Part shown: positions 44,466-51,912 of the stretch, in pieces
Layout of the letters: the number at the start of each line of letters is the position of its first letter
Position numbering within the stretch: position 1 is the first letter of the stretch
Source of the DNA: Parvularcula sp039822105
GTDB taxonomy: Bacteria > Pseudomonadota > Alphaproteobacteria > Caulobacterales > Parvularculaceae
Assembly: GCA_039822105.1 (NCBI GenBank)
Contig: JBCBMW010000006.1
Span: 1 to 64,000 of the forward strand
Length of the DNA: 64,000 nt
Reading direction: 5' to 3'
Made by a program: the position numbers and the translations under genes
Notes under the pieces: generated by a model
Databases searched by the model: none
Told to the model about the DNA's origin: nothing
Seen by the model: the letters and a program-made list of their open reading frames with translations, nothing else

Positions 44466-44879
44466 TCACTGGCTCAACAGGTCGATGCCGAGGACGATCC
44501 AAAGCACCAAAAGCACCACCGCGCCGAAAAGGAAGGTCAAAAAGCGCTGCCTGACATTGTTCACGGTCACATGGATGCCAGCGTGCACGACCCGTGAAAG
44601 CGCAAACACCCAGGCGAGAATGACGACCAAAGACGATGCCGTGTCCGCGGCAATCGCCACGGCTATCGCGGCATAGAAAAGAACGGGGATCTCAAACTGG
44701 TTCTTGAGATTGTCGCTGAGCAGATCAGCTGACCGGCCATAGGACGGGGTCGTGCCTTCCTTGAGGGCGGCGCGCACTTCTTTGGTCTTGGAAGCCTGAA
44801 GGCGACCATTGCCCATCGCAAACAGGATGAAAAAAGTGAGGGCGACTTGGATTAAAAGTGGGGGAACGAGTGCGCTCAA
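44466..44879 (-). CDS. MAPEG family membrane protein
   Basis: The 137-residue integral membrane protein has four hydrophobic helices, as in MAPEG proteins (eicosanoid/glutathione metabolism in eukaryotes; undefined in bacteria). Signatures are NLKNQFEIPVLFYAAIAVA and the loop VFALSRVVHAGIHVTVNNVRQR. Between erpA and xthA on the minus strand, it is likely part of a small operon. Enzymatic activity cannot be inferred. Confidence 0.85.
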   Translation of the reverse strand: MSALVPPLLIQVALTFFILFAMGNGRLQASKTKEVRAALKEGTTPSYGRSADLLSDNLKNQFEIPVLFYAAIAVAIAADTASSLVVILAWVFALSRVVHAGIHVTVNNVRQRFLTFLFGAVVLLVLWIVLGIDLLSQ

Positions 44880-44880
44880 A

Positions 44881-44928
44881 GCGGCCTCCGGGAATCATTT
44901 CCCCGGATTCTTAGTCGAAATAGGCCGC
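44881..44928 (-). repeat. nested inverted repeat between erpA and the MAPEG gene
   Basis: GCGGCCT (44881-44887) and AGGCCGC (44922-44928) pair over a 34-base interval that itself contains CCGGG and CCCGG. On the transcribed strand it follows the erpA stop and is followed by only three Ts, so it could be a weak terminator or mRNA-processing stem that lowers downstream expression. Confidence 0.5.
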
Positions 44929-45276
44929 TCAGGCGATGCTGAACGAAGTGCCGCACCCGCAACCTGACTTCGCGAGTGGGTTGTCGATTTTGAACGCGGC
45001 AGCGATCAATTCATCGGCGAAATCAATGACCGCGCCGGGCATATAATCCTGACTCAGAGAGTCGATCACGACCTGCGCGTTATCCTTCTCCAAAAGAAGA
45101 TCGCCGTCTTCTTTTTCGGTCACGATTTCAAAGCGGTACTGAAATCCCGAACAGCCGCCGCCATCGACGGCCACGCGAAGCATCGACCCTTCGGGCTCTG
45201 TCGAAAGGATCTCTGAAATCCGTGCCGCAGCACGCTCGGTCAGGGTGATCGGACGGGTGTCGAGTTCGGCTTCCAT
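44929..45276 (-). CDS. erpA: iron-sulfur cluster insertion protein ErpA/IscA type
   Basis: The 115-residue A-type carrier delivers Fe-S clusters to apoproteins. The three ligand Cys are in GGGCSGFQY and the C-terminal SGCGCGTSF. It begins with an ITLTERAAARISEIL helix. It is the usual length. It is first of a leftward unit and divergent from the chemoreceptor gene. IscA or SufA-like naming is possible; the lack of suf or isc neighbours favours ErpA. Confidence 0.9.
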   Translation of the reverse strand: MEAELDTRPITLTERAAARISEILSTEPEGSMLRVAVDGGGCSGFQYRFEIVTEKEDGDLLLEKDNAQVVIDSLSQDYMPGAVIDFADELIAAAFKIDNPLAKSGCGCGTSFSIA

Positions 45277-45317
45277 GGAGCCTATTTAGGGACCCCGGAC
45301 TCGAGAATAAAGTGCCA

Positions 45318-45339
45318 AGACGTCCGCAGGACAACGTCT
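45318..45339. promoter_or_regulatory. inverted repeat in the erpA/chemoreceptor divergent region
   Basis: AGACGT (45318-45323) and ACGTCT (45334-45339) form a perfect 6-bp dyad separated by ten bases within a 131-base divergent gap. This is a candidate operator for either direction; no known consensus is matched. Confidence 0.35.
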
Positions 45340-45407
45340 GCGATGCCCAGTTTATCGTGTTTTAGCGAAATTGTGTGATTTCATCCGTTCGGCGAGGAGG
45401 GCAACCC

Positions 45408-48400
45408 GTGCGGAATTTGAAGACGACTAAGTTTGTGGCTGTGTTTGGTGCTGTGTTGGCAGTTGCCATTGCCTTGGTGTCAGGTTTGGGCGTGGCTGGT
45501 TCTGCCAGCGGTGTACTGAGCCTTGTTGGTGGGATCGTTCTTGCGCTCATGGGTGTGGGGATCTTCCTGATGATTGGCTCCGCCGAGAAGGACGCCAAGA
45601 ACGCTATTTCCCAGCTTACGGAAGGTAAGCAGACGGCTGATACGGCCGCACGCGAAGGTGACGCTGTTCTTGCCGCGCTCGAACGCACCCGTGCACGGAT
45701 TGAGTTCGATCTTGAAGGCAACATCCTCCGGGCCAACGACAATTTCCTCGCGGCGACCGGCTACACCGAAGACGAAATCGTTGGGCGCCACCACGCGATC
45801 TTCTGTGATCCAGAATACGCCAAGTCACCAGAATACAAAGATTTTTGGGAACGCCTTGGCCGCGGCGAATTTGAAGCTGGCAAGTATCAACGCTTCACCA
45901 AGAGCGGAGACGAGATCTGGCTGCAGGCTTCCTACAGCGCCGTGCTCGATGATAGTGGCAAGCCCATCAAGGTCATCAAATTTGCCACTGATATCACGGC
46001 GATGGAGAAAGTCGCTCAGGTCGCAGATTACAAAAGTGCAGCATTTGCCAGCGTCTCAACCGCACTGATCGTTCTTGATGCTGAGGGCGTGATCACCTTT
46101 GCCAACCACGGTGCTGCAAAGCTCTTTAACGAGCATGCGGACGAATTCCGAGCGACTTTTGCGAGCTTTGATCCGGCCAACCCTCTGGGCCAGACCATTG
46201 TGTTCGCCGCTGCCACGCTTGATGAACAACAACGACTTATCAGCAGCTTGACGGAAACACCTTACATTACCGATATCGATGTGGGTGCCCGGAAGATCGA
46301 GCTATCGATCTCTGTCGTCAAGGATGCCGAAGGTGCGTATGCGGGCAATGTCATTGAGATCGCCGATGTCACCGATTCTCGTGTGCAAGACAGCATGTTG
46401 GAGGCATTTGATGCGACCCAGGCGCTGATCGAATTCACGCCAGAAGGCATCATCGAAAACGCCAACGAGAACTTCCTTAACACCGTGGGCTATGCCCGCG
46501 ACGAAATTTTGGGCCAGCACCACCGGATGTTCTGTGAACCGACCTATGCTGCATCGGGTGAGTACCGGGCGTTCTGGGAAAGTCTCGCGCGCGGCGACTC
46601 GCAGAGCGGCAAGTTCAAACGCGCTGGCAAGGATGGCAGCACGATTTGGCTACAGGCCAACTATCTTCCTGTCACTGACGGAAATGGCGAGGTCTTTAAG
46701 GTCATCAAATCAGCCGCTGATATCACCGCATCCGAACTGGCTGACTACGACCGTAAGGCAATCCTTGAAGCCGTCGACCGGACCCAGGCAACGATCGAGT
46801 TCGACCTTAAAGGCCGTATCCTGACAGCGAACGAATCGTTCCTCAAAACAACGGGCTACGACCTCAGCGATATTCTTGGTCAGCACCATTCCATGTTCTG
46901 CGACCCAGAGTATGCACAAAGTGCTGAATATCACGCCTTCTGGGAGCGCCTCGGTGAAGGCAAGCACGACGCTGGCAAGTACTGCCGGTATGGCAAGGAC
47001 GGCGAACCCATCTGGATCCAAGCGGCCTACAACCCTGTTGTGGATGCCGAAGGGCAGGTCGTCCGTGTCATCAAATTCGCGACCGACATCACTGCGGCTG
47101 AGAAAGCAGCATTCGATCAGAAGACGATCCGTTCTGCTGTCGATCGAACCCATGCTGTCATCGAGTTCAATATGGAAGGCATCGTTCTGACTGCGAACGA
47201 AGCATTCTGCGCGGCTATGGGGTACTCGCTCGATGAACTCGTCGGCCTGCACCACTCGACCTTCTGCAAAGAGGACTATGCCCAAAGCACGGATTACAAG
47301 GCGTTCTGGACCAAGCTTGGCCGGGGTGAGTTTGACCAGGGCAAGTACACCCGTGTGACCAAGTCGGGTCGTGAGATCATCATCGATGCTGCTTACAACC
47401 CGGTCACAGATGATACGGGCAAAGCGGTGAAGGTGGTTAAGTTCTGTAAGGACATCACTGAGATCGAGAAACAAGCCGCTGACATGATCTTCAAAGGTTC
47501 TGCGCTTGAGCAGACCACCAGTGCGATCATCATGATCGATCGCGACTTGATCATTCAATACGCAAACCAATCGACGCAGGATCTCTTCCGTCGGGAAGCT
47601 GAGCAGTTCCGTCAAATCTGGCCAGACTTTGACCCTGATAAGCTGATGGGCATGTGCATCGACAGCTTCCACAAAGATCCAAGCCACCAGCGCCGCATTC
47701 TGGCTGATCCTACCAATCTTCCGTTCACCACGGACATCTCTGTCGGTGATATGAAGATCAACCTCAGCATCGGCGCTGTGATGGATCCCGCTGGTGAGTA
47801 TGTCGGTGCTGTTCTCGAATGGCTCGATGTGACCGAGCAGCGAACCCACGCTGGCATGATCGAAGCGTTTGATCGCAACCAGGCTGTCATCGAATTCGAT
47901 GTGGAAGGCAACATTCTGAAGGCCAACGAAAACTTTCTGAGCACCGTCGGCTATGACGAGGCGGAAGTGGTCGGAAGCCATCACCGGATGTTCTGTGAGA
48001 CGGCTCTTGCCAACAGCGCAGAGTACAAACAGTTCTGGACCGACCTTGCAAATGGTGAGCCGCAGGCGGGACGCTTCAAACGGATCAACAAAGCTGGCAA
48101 CGAGATCTGGTTGCAGGCAACCTACACGCCGATCATCGATTCACATGGCAAGGCGTTCAAGGTTGTTAAGTCTGCCACTGACATCACTGAGGCCGAATTG
48201 GCGCAGCAGGCTGACGAAGAACGCCGCGCACGTCAGGAGCAGGAGCAAAAGACCATTGTCGATAGCCTTGCCCATGGCCTCGACCGGTTGTCTGAAGGTG
48301 ACTTCACAGCGTCGCTCCCCGAAGAGTTTCCCGCGGAGTACGAACAATTGCGTGTCGACTTCACCAATGCTGTGAGCAAGATGCGTGATGCTGAGGAAAT

Positions 48401-49496
48401 CCGCCTCCGTACGGCTGATGAGCAGGCCACGGTTGTTGACAGCTTGGCTGAGGGTATGCAGCGGCTTTCAGATGGTGTGCTGACTTATCGTATCGAAGAT
48501 GTGTTCCCTGGTGAGTATGATCGCCTGCGCGCACTCTTCAACGATACGACCAGCCGCCTCTGTGATGTCATGGAGTCGATCAGCTCGACCGCCACAACGC
48601 TGAAAACCGGCTCGTCGGACATCTCGCAGGCTGCTGACGACCTGTCCAAGCGGACCGAAAGCCAGGCGGCAACGCTGGAAGAGACAGCTGCTGCACTCGA
48701 CGAGATCACAGCGACGGTCAAACAGACCGCAGACGGCGCGAAAGAAGTCAACAATGTGGCCTCCGAGACTCGCGCAGAAGCGAAAGCCTCTGGCGATGTC
48801 GTGCGCAATGCTGTCTCAGCGATGGGTGAGATCGAGAAATCGTCCGCACAGATCAGCCAGATCATCGGTGTGATCGACGATATCGCGTTCCAGACCAATC
48901 TTCTCGCACTGAACGCAGGGGTGGAAGCCGCGCGTGCAGGTGACGCGGGCCGCGGCTTTGCGGTGGTTGCGCAAGAGGTTCGTGCACTGGCACAACGCTC
49001 ATCTGAAGCAGCTAAAGAGATCAAGGAGTTGATCTCGACCAGCTCGGCCCAGGTTGCCGAGGGTGTCGACCTCGTCGGCGGCGCGGGTACAGCGCTCGGC
49101 GACATTGTCGAGCGTGTCGAGAATGTCAGTGCACTTGTTTCTGAGATTGCCGCTTCGGCTCAGGAACAGTCCATCAGTCTTGGCGAAGTCAACGACGCCA
49201 TGAACAAGATGGACCAGGTGACCCAGCAAAACGCAGCTATGGTGGAGCAGTCGACCGCATCGAGCCACGCATTGGCGCGGGCGTCGAACATGCTGATCGA
49301 CCGTGTTGCCCACTTCCAGGTTGGATCGAGCAGCGATGCTCCGGCCAATGATGTCTTCGCCGGGAGCGCTGCGGAGGCGACCGACGGTGAGCCACCGGTG
49401 GTCCAGCAACGTCAGGCAGCACAAGCGTTTTTCGCAGGCGCTGGCGGCGCGGCCGAACAACTTGAACCGGCCGATGACGACTGGGAAGAGTTTTAA
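45408..49496 (+). CDS. methyl-accepting chemotaxis protein with seven PAS domains
   Basis: The 1362-residue receptor opens the chemotaxis operon. Two hydrophobic helices (about 10-33 and 38-58) form a hairpin with almost no periplasmic loop, so sensing is likely cytoplasmic. Five near-identical PAS domains of one type carry IEF, GYxxxEI and HHxxFC motifs (about residues 93-200, 335-440, 457-565, 580-686, 822-930). Two PAS domains of another type lie between, at about 215-325 and 700-815. Two HAMP-like modules (about 952-995, 1010-1055) precede the signalling hairpin with FQTNLLALNAGVEAARAG. The C-terminus is DWEEF. GTG at 45408 has GAGGAGG 7 bases upstream; 45375 is less likely. Confidence 0.93.
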   Translation: MRNLKTTKFVAVFGAVLAVAIALVSGLGVAGSASGVLSLVGGIVLALMGVGIFLMIGSAEKDAKNAISQLTEGKQTADTAAREGDAVLAALERTRARIEFDLEGNILRANDNFLAATGYTEDEIVGRHHAIFCDPEYAKSPEYKDFWERLGRGEFEAGKYQRFTKSGDEIWLQASYSAVLDDSGKPIKVIKFATDITAMEKVAQVADYKSAAFASVSTALIVLDAEGVITFANHGAAKLFNEHADEFRATFASFDPANPLGQTIVFAAATLDEQQRLISSLTETPYITDIDVGARKIELSISVVKDAEGAYAGNVIEIADVTDSRVQDSMLEAFDATQALIEFTPEGIIENANENFLNTVGYARDEILGQHHRMFCEPTYAASGEYRAFWESLARGDSQSGKFKRAGKDGSTIWLQANYLPVTDGNGEVFKVIKSAADITASELADYDRKAILEAVDRTQATIEFDLKGRILTANESFLKTTGYDLSDILGQHHSMFCDPEYAQSAEYHAFWERLGEGKHDAGKYCRYGKDGEPIWIQAAYNPVVDAEGQVVRVIKFATDITAAEKAAFDQKTIRSAVDRTHAVIEFNMEGIVLTANEAFCAAMGYSLDELVGLHHSTFCKEDYAQSTDYKAFWTKLGRGEFDQGKYTRVTKSGREIIIDAAYNPVTDDTGKAVKVVKFCKDITEIEKQAADMIFKGSALEQTTSAIIMIDRDLIIQYANQSTQDLFRREAEQFRQIWPDFDPDKLMGMCIDSFHKDPSHQRRILADPTNLPFTTDISVGDMKINLSIGAVMDPAGEYVGAVLEWLDVTEQRTHAGMIEAFDRNQAVIEFDVEGNILKANENFLSTVGYDEAEVVGSHHRMFCETALANSAEYKQFWTDLANGEPQAGRFKRINKAGNEIWLQATYTPIIDSHGKAFKVVKSATDITEAELAQQADEERRARQEQEQKTIVDSLAHGLDRLSEGDFTASLPEEFPAEYEQLRVDFTNAVSKMRDAEEIRLRTADEQATVVDSLAEGMQRLSDGVLTYRIEDVFPGEYDRLRALFNDTTSRLCDVMESISSTATTLKTGSSDISQAADDLSKRTESQAATLEETAAALDEITATVKQTADGAKEVNNVASETRAEAKASGDVVRNAVSAMGEIEKSSAQISQIIGVIDDIAFQTNLLALNAGVEAARAGDAGRGFAVVAQEVRALAQRSSEAAKEIKELISTSSAQVAEGVDLVGGAGTALGDIVERVENVSALVSEIAASAQEQSISLGEVNDAMNKMDQVTQQNAAMVEQSTASSHALARASNMLIDRVAHFQVGSSSDAPANDVFAGSAAEATDGEPPVVQQRQAAQAFFAGAGGAAEQLEPADDDWEEF

Positions 49497-49589
49497 GGGT
49501 TTGGCCGTACAATCATTCGGCGAGTTGTCTTGGACGTCTCACGGTAAAGTGTTCCGCGTCCCAGCAACTCCCGAGTGAGGGCAACGATT

Positions 49590-50639
49590 GTGGCAGACGC
49601 AGGACTGAAACGACCGATCCGGGTTTTGATCATTGACGACAGCGCGACCATGCGAGGTCTGATGGATCATGCTCTGTCCAAGGACCCAGACCTCGAAGTG
49701 GTGGGCTACGCCGCTGATGCCTACGGCGCGCGCGAAGCGATCAAAACGCTCGAGCCGGATGTCGTCACGCTCGACATCAACATGCCTCGGATGGATGGGC
49801 TGACCTTTCTTGAAAAACTGATGCGTCTGCGGCCGATTCCGGTTGTCGTCGTGACCTCCCAAACGGATGCAGCAGAGCAGATCGAAGGCGAAGCGCTGCA
49901 ACTTGGTGCCGCTCACTGCCTTTTCAAACCAGCAGGGATGACCGGTGCATCACTCTTCAGTGCACTGCCTGGCAAACTGAAAGATGCCGTGGCGTGGGGC
50001 GCGGATGGTAAGTCGAGGCCCGCGACACCGGGACCTGAAGATCGCTTTGAATCCAACAAGATGATCCTGCTCGGCGCGTCGACCGGCGGCGTCGATGCAC
50101 TCGTTGCGGTGCTGCGCACGTTCCCAAAGAACTGCCCGCCAACGCTGATTGTTCAGCATATGCCGCCGAAGTTCATCGACCTTTTCAGCCATCGTCTCAA
50201 CTCGGTCTGTGCACCCAGTGTTCATATCGCGAGCCATGGCTCTAAACCCGAAACGGGCCGTGTCCTGATTGCTCCTGCCGGTCAGCATATGCGTCTGGTT
50301 GATCGCAGCGGTATGGTTTGTGAGCTTGAAGACACGCCGCCGGTCAACGGATTCAAGCCATCCGTTGACGTTCTTTTTGAGTCGGGCGTCGCGCTTCGCG
50401 GTTCCAAGATTGTCGCAGCCCTGCTGACCGGCATGGGCCGCGACGGTGCCAAGGGCCTCCTTCAGGTCAAAGAGGCAGGCGGTTTCACCGCGGCCCAAGA
50501 CGAGGCCACAAGCGTGGTCTGGGGGATGCCGCGCGTCGCCTATGAGCTGGGCGCTGTCGAAACGCCGATGCCCCTCGATGATATTGCGCCTGCTGTTTTG
50601 GATGCCTGCCGCTGCAAAAAAGCGGCGAAGGCGTCTTAA
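49590..50639 (+). CDS. cheB: chemotaxis response regulator methylesterase CheB
   Basis: CheB removes receptor methyl groups and deamidates glutamines once phosphorylated. The 349-residue product has an N-terminal receiver (RVLIIDDSATMRG, phospho-Asp in DVVTLDINMPRMDGL) and a C-terminal methylesterase with catalytic Ser in LLGASTGGVDAL, His in IVQHMPPKF and Asp in TGMGRDGAKGL. GTG at 49590 is preferred over 49575, which would use the Shine-Dalgarno-like GAGGG itself. The stop and the cheD start overlap (TAATG), so they are translationally coupled. Confidence 0.96.
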   Translation: MADAGLKRPIRVLIIDDSATMRGLMDHALSKDPDLEVVGYAADAYGAREAIKTLEPDVVTLDINMPRMDGLTFLEKLMRLRPIPVVVVTSQTDAAEQIEGEALQLGAAHCLFKPAGMTGASLFSALPGKLKDAVAWGADGKSRPATPGPEDRFESNKMILLGASTGGVDALVAVLRTFPKNCPPTLIVQHMPPKFIDLFSHRLNSVCAPSVHIASHGSKPETGRVLIAPAGQHMRLVDRSGMVCELEDTPPVNGFKPSVDVLFESGVALRGSKIVAALLTGMGRDGAKGLLQVKEAGGFTAAQDEATSVVWGMPRVAYELGAVETPMPLDDIAPAVLDACRCKKAAKAS

Positions 50640-51136
50640 TGGCACAGCTCGCCAGCGCGAAAGCGCGACCTCAGGGCCCAGTGCCGATCGGTATCGGCGA
50701 TCTGGTCGTCTCGGGACATCCATCGCCGACCTTCACGACTGTTCTTGGTTCATGCATCGCGGTGGGGCTTTGGGATCCAGAGGTGCAGATCGGCGGGCTC
50801 AACCACTATCTGCTTGCGGATTCTCAGGGCGAGGCGGTCAATGACTTGCGCTACGGAGACGCAGCGATTCCTGCCTTGTTCACGCGGGTACGCGATGCGG
50901 GAGCGGATCCCAGGCGTATGAAGGCGATCATTGTCGGCGGCGCCAACATCATTCGCGCCATGCTTCCTATTGGTACGGAGAATGCCAATTTTGCGCGTGA
51001 TTGGCTGGCGAAGCGCCGAATCCCGCTGCTGACGGACGATACGGGTGGATCGCAAGCGCGGCGGGTCAGCTTTACCCCGAGTGATGGGACCTATCGAATA
51101 ACGACCATCAGTGATGCCGCGGATCTCTACAGTTAA
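50639..51136 (+). CDS. cheD: chemoreceptor glutamine deamidase CheD
   Basis: CheD deamidates receptor glutamines and helps adaptation. The 165-residue protein has the family Thr-Cys-His core: FTTVLGSCIAVGLWD with the catalytic Cys, and GGLNHYLLADSQGE with the His. IIVGGANIIRAML follows. It overlaps cheB by one base. This enzyme acts on receptor methylation sites alongside CheR and CheB, all encoded in this operon. Confidence 0.93.
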   Translation: MAQLASAKARPQGPVPIGIGDLVVSGHPSPTFTTVLGSCIAVGLWDPEVQIGGLNHYLLADSQGEAVNDLRYGDAAIPALFTRVRDAGADPRRMKAIIVGGANIIRAMLPIGTENANFARDWLAKRRIPLLTDDTGGSQARRVSFTPSDGTYRITTISDAADLYS

Positions 51137-51234
51137 AAGTCGAGAAACTTCGGTGCGCTACATTATCCGCTGAGAGAGTGATGAGGCGCGTTCGGCCAAG
51201 TGCGAGCGCCCATGGGTTGAGGGATCGCGGCGCA

Positions 51235-51531
51235 ATGAGCGACGGGGCAAATGATTACACTGAGGTGACCCTGGACGCTAAACTTGCGTCGACTGCGGCC
51301 CCTGGATTGTTTGCGCAGCTCAAAGAGCTTCGCGAGCAAACCGTCGTTCTCAATGCGAGTGAAGTCGAGCAAATCGGCGTCCTCTGTATGCAGATTCTGA
51401 TGTCGGCGTCCAAAACGTGGACTGACGAAGGGCGAAGTTTTGAAGTGGTCGAGCCTTCTGAGGCCTTCCTGTCCACCATTGAGGTGGCAGGTGTCTCGGC
51501 AGAGGACCTGGGCATAACGAAGGCGGGGTGA
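51235..51531 (+). CDS. STAS domain protein in the che operon
   Basis: The 98-residue product has a STAS (sulfate transporter/anti-sigma antagonist) fold: TEVTLDAKLASTAAPGLFAQLKEL, then VVLNASEVEQIGVLCMQILMSASKTW with the conserved Ser in the NAS motif that such antagonists can have phosphorylated. The C-terminus is LSTIEVAGVSAEDLGI. ATG at 51235 is likely; an upstream open frame to 51178 is unconserved. It is 6 bases before cheY, so co-translated. Role in chemotaxis is not known. Confidence 0.8.
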   Translation: MSDGANDYTEVTLDAKLASTAAPGLFAQLKELREQTVVLNASEVEQIGVLCMQILMSASKTWTDEGRSFEVVEPSEAFLSTIEVAGVSAEDLGITKAG

Positions 51532-51537
51532 GGGCAT

Positions 51538-51903
51538 ATGGCTCTGAAAATTCTAGCAGTTGAGGACAGCTTGACGGTCCGGACAATGATTGAGCATGTC
51601 CTGAAAGAAGCTGGCTTTGAGGTTCATTTGGCCGAGGACGGAGCACATGGTCTACGTCGTCTACCGGAAGTGAAGCCTGATGTGATCACCACCGACATGA
51701 ACATGCCGGTGATGGATGGTCTGGGCTTTATCAAAGGTGTGCGTGGGGATCTTCAGTATAAGATGACACCCATCCTCGTGATCTCGTCGGAGACTGCGCC
51801 AGAGCTTAAGAGCAAGGCTCGCTCGCTCGGTGCTTCCGGCTGGATGGCCAAGCCGTTCCACGACGATCGCTTGATCTCAGCTGTCCGCCGTTTGGCTGCC
51901 TAG
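51538..51903 (+). CDS. cheY: chemotaxis response regulator CheY
   Basis: The 121-residue single-domain receiver has KILAVEDSLTVRTMIEHVL, phospho-Asp in DVITTDMNMPVMDGL, a Ser-rich ILVISSETAPE in place of the usual switch-Thr strand, and GWMAKPF with the conserved Lys. It lies between the STAS gene and cheA, with gaps of 6 and 9 bases. It may bind the flagellar motor or act as a phosphate sink alongside the second regulator at 55.7 kb. Confidence 0.95.
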   Translation: MALKILAVEDSLTVRTMIEHVLKEAGFEVHLAEDGAHGLRRLPEVKPDVITTDMNMPVMDGLGFIKGVRGDLQYKMTPILVISSETAPELKSKARSLGASGWMAKPFHDDRLISAVRRLAA

Positions 51904-51912
51904 GGCGTTTCC

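Noticed and set aside
46710..47984. Minus-strand open frame of 424 codons inside the chemoreceptor gene
   Set aside because: It mirrors the PAS repeats of the sense gene and shows the same periodicity; no start signal or protein family is seen.
45684..48195. Regular repeats resembling a repeat array (CRISPR-like spacing)
   Set aside because: The repeats are about 325 bases apart or more, protein-coding and diverged, so they are tandem PAS domains rather than a CRISPR array.
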